NCBI GenBank assembly: GCA_019425105.1
Contig: JAHYYD010000078.1
Span: forward strand, 2,075 to 9,334
From: Actinomycetota bacterium
Lineage (GTDB): Bacteria; Actinomycetota; Actinomycetes; Actinomycetales; Actinomycetaceae
DNA: 7,260 bases
Direction: 5' to 3'
The notes under the pieces are model-generated. The model had not been told where the DNA came from. It worked only from the letters and a program-made list of their open reading frames with translations, and made no database searches. Position numbers and translations under genes: made by a program. Each line of letters opens with the position of its first letter. The first letter of the stretch is position 1. This document shows positions 5,189-7,260 of the stretch, one piece after another.

Positions 5189-6033
5189 GGCTCGACCACC
5201 TCGATAGCGCCCTGCGCGATGACCTCGGCGATCACCTGCGGATCCGTCGTGTTCTCACCGATGCGATTCGGCTTGCCCGTGCCGTGGTAGTCGGAGGAGC
5301 CGAACATCGCCAGGCCCATCTCCCGGGCCATGCGCTCGACGTCGGCGCGGTCCTCGGGCGCGTGGTCGCGGTGGTCGCGCTCGATGCCGAAGAGGCCGGC
5401 CGCCGCCATGTCGGCGATGACTCCCTCGGGCAGCAGGCGCTGGCGCTTGCGAGCGCGGGGGTGGGCCAGGACGGGCACTCCCCCGGCCTCGCGCACGCAG
5501 CGCACGGCCTCGACCGGGTCGGGCGCCCAGTGGTGCACGTAGTACGGACCCGACGGGTGCAGGGCCTTGACGAAAGCGGCGCTGCGGTCGGGGAAGGCAC
5601 CGGCGGCGACGAGCGCGTCGGCGATGTGCGGGCGCCCCACGGGGCCTCCCTCGGGCGCGAAGGAAAGGACGTCCTCCCACGTGATCGGGTAGTCCGCCGA
5701 CAGGTTCTCCACCATGCGCGCGGCGCGCGTCTCGCGGTCCTCACGGGTCCGGCGGAAATTATCGACGAGGCCGGTGCTGGTCGGGTCGAAAAGGTAGGCC
5801 AGCAGGTGCACGGTGATCCCCGAGGACGAACACGACATCTCAGCACCACGGATGAGGCTCACGCCGGTGCTCGAGACGGCAGCTGCGGCCTCGTCCCATC
5901 CCGCCGTCGTGTCGTGATCGGTCAGCGCGATGGCGTCCAGCCCGGCCTGCGCGGCGATCGCCAGGAGCTGGGCGGGCGTATCCGTCCCATCGGAATACGC
6001 GCTATGAGTATGGGGGTCAATTCGCTTCACCAT
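5185..6033 (-). CDS. PHP-domain metal-dependent phosphoesterase (RNase AM / nucleoside-bisphosphate phosphatase type)
   Basis: This 282-aa soluble protein has a complete PHP metal site. Visible ligand candidates, in order, are D6-x-H8-x-H10 (IDPHTHSAYSDGT), D39-H40-D41 (ALTDHDT), E65 (RGAEMS), H76 (VHLLAY), H136 (GRPHIADAL), H191 (PVLAHP), and D248-x-H250 (GSSDYHGTGKP). Length and motif spacing match the stand-alone PHP proteins related to E. coli YciV (RNase AM, a 5'-3' exonuclease) and the Chromobacterium phosphatase acting on 3',5'-nucleoside bisphosphates. They do not match the DNA polymerase PHP or histidinol-phosphatase groups. The exact substrate is inferred, not shown. Where relatives often have GxE-hydrophobic, this protein has GIERDHRDH (216-224). 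The ATG has only a weak upstream GGGG (about 6047-6050) as ribosome site. The gene precedes and overlaps the MarC gene by 4 nt. Confidence 0.9.
   Translation of the reverse strand: MVKRIDPHTHSAYSDGTDTPAQLLAIAAQAGLDAIALTDHDTTAGWDEAAAAVSSTGVSLIRGAEMSCSSSGITVHLLAYLFDPTSTGLVDNFRRTREDRETRAARMVENLSADYPITWEDVLSFAPEGGPVGRPHIADALVAAGAFPDRSAAFVKALHPSGPYYVHHWAPDPVEAVRCVREAGGVPVLAHPRARKRQRLLPEGVIADMAAAGLFGIERDHRDHAPEDRADVERMAREMGLAMFGSSDYHGTGKPNRIGENTTDPQVIAEVIAQGAIEVVEP
5196..5202 (-). promoter_or_regulatory. Shine-Dalgarno for the coupled GTG start of the MarC gene
   Basis: GAGGTGG lies inside the last codons of the PHP gene, 7 nt before the GTG at 5186-5188. Together with the GTGA stop/start overlap it indicates reinitiation or coupling. 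Confidence 0.7.
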
Positions 6034-6083
6034 TTGAGATTACCCCATTAATCCCATCACACAACCGCGTACGAGAGACGCCC

Positions 6084-6100
6084 CCGCGAGCGCCTCGCGG
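6084..6100. repeat. Short GC-rich hairpin in the divergent intergenic region
   Basis: CCGCGAG (6084-6090) and CTCGCGG (6094-6100) form a 7-bp stem with a CGC loop, about 50 nt upstream of the PHP start. It has no T-run. It could be a leader structure of the PHP transcript or chance in GC-rich DNA. Confidence 0.4.
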
Positions 6101-6106
6101 CCTCGT

Positions 6107-6122
6107 CAAAAACCGGTTTTTG
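6107..6122. promoter_or_regulatory. Perfect 16-bp palindrome, probable operator
   Basis: CAAAAACCGGTTTTTG is its own reverse complement over all 16 bases. It lies between divergent genes, 73 nt upstream of the PHP start and 149 nt upstream of the permease start. A symmetric A-tract/T-tract site with a central CG step resembles operators of LacI/GalR-type repressors. The regulator is not in the window, so that assignment is inference. A promoter-like TTGACC (6130-6135, plus) and TTGACG (6104-6109, minus) flank or overlap it, but neither has a good -10 at the right distance. Confidence 0.55.
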
Positions 6123-6195
6123 CCCGATCTTGACCGTGTTTTCTGTACGTTCTCTCACCGCGGCCCACACGATGGTGTCCACCGGCTCACCTGCA

Positions 6196-6214
6196 GCGGT
6201 CGGCTCCCGACTGT
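6196..6214 (+). other. Possible leader stem-loop upstream of the permease
   Basis: GCGGTCGG (6196-6203) can pair with CCGACTGT (6207-6214) around a CTC loop using two G-U pairs. It sits about 60 nt before the start codon. No T-run follows, and its function is uncertain. Confidence 0.25.
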
Positions 6215-6260
6215 AGGAAACTGGCATCACACGGCCGTTTGGCCTCCCTCAACACCGATT

Positions 6261-6264
6261 GGAG
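6261..6264 (+). promoter_or_regulatory. Shine-Dalgarno deciding the GTG start of the permease
   Basis: GGAG lies 7 nt before the GTG at 6272-6274. The nearby ATG at 6268-6270 is only 3 nt away and in another frame, where it stops after three codons. Confidence 0.6.
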
Positions 6265-6271
6265 TGCATGC

Positions 6272-7260
6272 GTGTCTGACAAGGATCAGACTCAGGTATC
6301 CACCGCGACCGACGCGGGAGATGCCGGGTACAACAAGGCTCTGAAAAACCGACACATCCAGATGATCGCCATCGGCGGCTCGATTGGCACCGGCCTGTTC
6401 CTGGGTGCCGGCGGTCGTCTGGCCCAGGGTGGCCCCGCACTGGCCTTCGCCTACGCGGTGTGTGGCGTCTTCGCGTTCTTGATGGTCCGCGCCCTCGGCG
6501 AGCTTGCGGTCCGTCGCCCCTCGTCGGGCGCGTTCGTGTCCTACGCCCGCGAGTTCCTGGGCGAGAAGGGCGCGTTCGTCACCGGCTGGTTCTTCTTCCT
6601 GGACTGGGCTGTCACCGTCATGGCTGACATCACCGCGGTGGCGCTGTACATGCACTACTGGACAATGTTCCAGGGCGTCCCACAGTGGGTCATCGCCCTC
6701 ATCGCGCTGGCCCTCGTGTTCGTCCTGAACATGCTCAGCGTCAAGGCCTTTGGCGAGGCCGAGTTCTGGTTCGCGATGATCAAGGTCGCCACGATCCTTA
6801 TCTTCATGGCTGTCGCCATCTGGGCGATCATCACGCAGGCGCACGTCGGCGATTACAGCGCGGGCGTCCACAACATCTCCGAGTCCGGCGGTTGGTTCCC
6901 GGAGGGCCTGGCCCCCGTCTTTGCTCTGACGCTGGGCGTCGTCTTCGCTTTCGGCGGCACCGAGATGGTGGGCGTCGCAGCCGGCGAGGCCAAGAACGCC
7001 GCGACAATTCTGCCCAAGGCCATCAACTCGATGGTCATCCGCATTTTCTTCTTCTATGTTGGCTCCGTCGTCCTCTTCGCCCTGGCGCTGCCCTACAACG
7101 CCTACTCGTCGAACGAGTCCCCCTTCACGACGTTCTTCTCCGGCCTCGGCGTGCCTCACGCGGGCGACATCATCCAGGTCGTCGTCCTGACCGCCGCCCT
7201 GTCCTCGCTCAACGCCGGCCTGTACGCGACCGGCCGCACGCTGCGCTCGATGGCGCTCGT
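6272..7260 (+). CDS. AAT-family amino acid permease (APC superfamily), 3' end beyond window
   Basis: The first 329 codons are present, and the gene runs off the right edge; complete relatives are about 460-500 aa. A hydrophilic N-tail is followed by the hallmark LKNRHIQMIAIGG (25-36), and the unwound TM1 motif GGSIGTGLFLGAGGRL (35-50) that contacts the amino acid backbone. The TM2-3 region contains RALGELAVRRPSSGAFVSYA (73-92), a strong AAT-family signature. TM6 carries FAFGGTEMVGVAAGEAKN (225-242), where the GTE-x-VG-x-x-AGE pattern is typical of this family. SSLNAGLYATGRTLRSMA (311-328) marks TM8. About seven to eight membrane segments are visible. The protein should import an amino acid by proton symport. 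The overall look recalls asparagine (AnsP), GABA or alanine/serine (CycA) permeases, but the substrate cannot be fixed. The start is GTG with GGAG upstream. It is divergent from the PHP gene. Confidence 0.93.
   Translation, partial: MSDKDQTQVSTATDAGDAGYNKALKNRHIQMIAIGGSIGTGLFLGAGGRLAQGGPALAFAYAVCGVFAFLMVRALGELAVRRPSSGAFVSYAREFLGEKGAFVTGWFFFLDWAVTVMADITAVALYMHYWTMFQGVPQWVIALIALALVFVLNMLSVKAFGEAEFWFAMIKVATILIFMAVAIWAIITQAHVGDYSAGVHNISESGGWFPEGLAPVFALTLGVVFAFGGTEMVGVAAGEAKNAATILPKAINSMVIRIFFFYVGSVVLFALALPYNAYSSNESPFTTFFSGLGVPHAGDIIQVVVLTAALSSLNAGLYATGRTLRSMAL

Noticed and set aside
6227..7159. A 310-codon minus-strand frame opposite the permease
   Set aside because: Its translation is dominated by Asp/Glu/Gly/His/Arg, the mirror of a membrane protein gene, while the plus strand shows clear AAT permease motifs.

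Overview
The window reads as a high-GC Gram-positive chromosome, most likely an actinomycete of the Actinomyces/Schaalia type. This rests on strong GC3 bias, AGGAGG-type ribosome binding sites, GTG starts, a small secreted protein ending in an LANTG sorting signal, and a single-chain glycogen phosphorylase. The genus is inferred from these traits and was not tested by any search.

Layout from left to right. (1) Positions 1-143 (minus) hold the first 47 codons of an ABC-transporter ATPase, cut by the window edge. It lies 19 nt downstream of a YtrA-type GntR repressor gene (163-525, minus). The repressor has an AT-rich, repeat-dense promoter/operator at 547-606. The pair looks like an autoregulated drug/stress-responsive ABC operon. 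(2) A 13-bp-stem terminator (651-680) closes a full-length glycogen/maltodextrin phosphorylase gene (696-3062, minus). (3) Positions 3063-3793 hold no convincing gene but contain two tandem perfect 13-bp hairpins, a 14-bp palindrome with a helically phased half-site repeat, and a strong terminator (3741-3771). (4) Positions 3794-4357 (minus) encode a 187-aa secreted, Pro/Ala/Glu-rich, cell-wall-anchored protein. (5) Positions 4559-6033 (minus) carry two translationally coupled genes: a PHP-domain phosphoesterase followed by a MarC-family membrane protein, overlapping by 4 nt. (6) A divergent 238-bp promoter region carries a perfect 16-bp palindrome. (7) From 6272 to the window edge (plus) runs the N-terminal two-thirds of an AAT-family amino acid permease.

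Functionally the window is a mosaic of short housekeeping and transport units: carbohydrate reserve breakdown, nucleotide/RNA-end processing, amino acid uptake, a regulated ABC exporter and a surface protein. I see no mobile element, CRISPR array, tRNA or rRNA gene. I did not find a clear new multi-gene system. The least explained items are the tandem hairpins in the gene-free stretch, the small LANTG surface protein with its internal 15-residue repeat, and the two symmetric operator-like regions.
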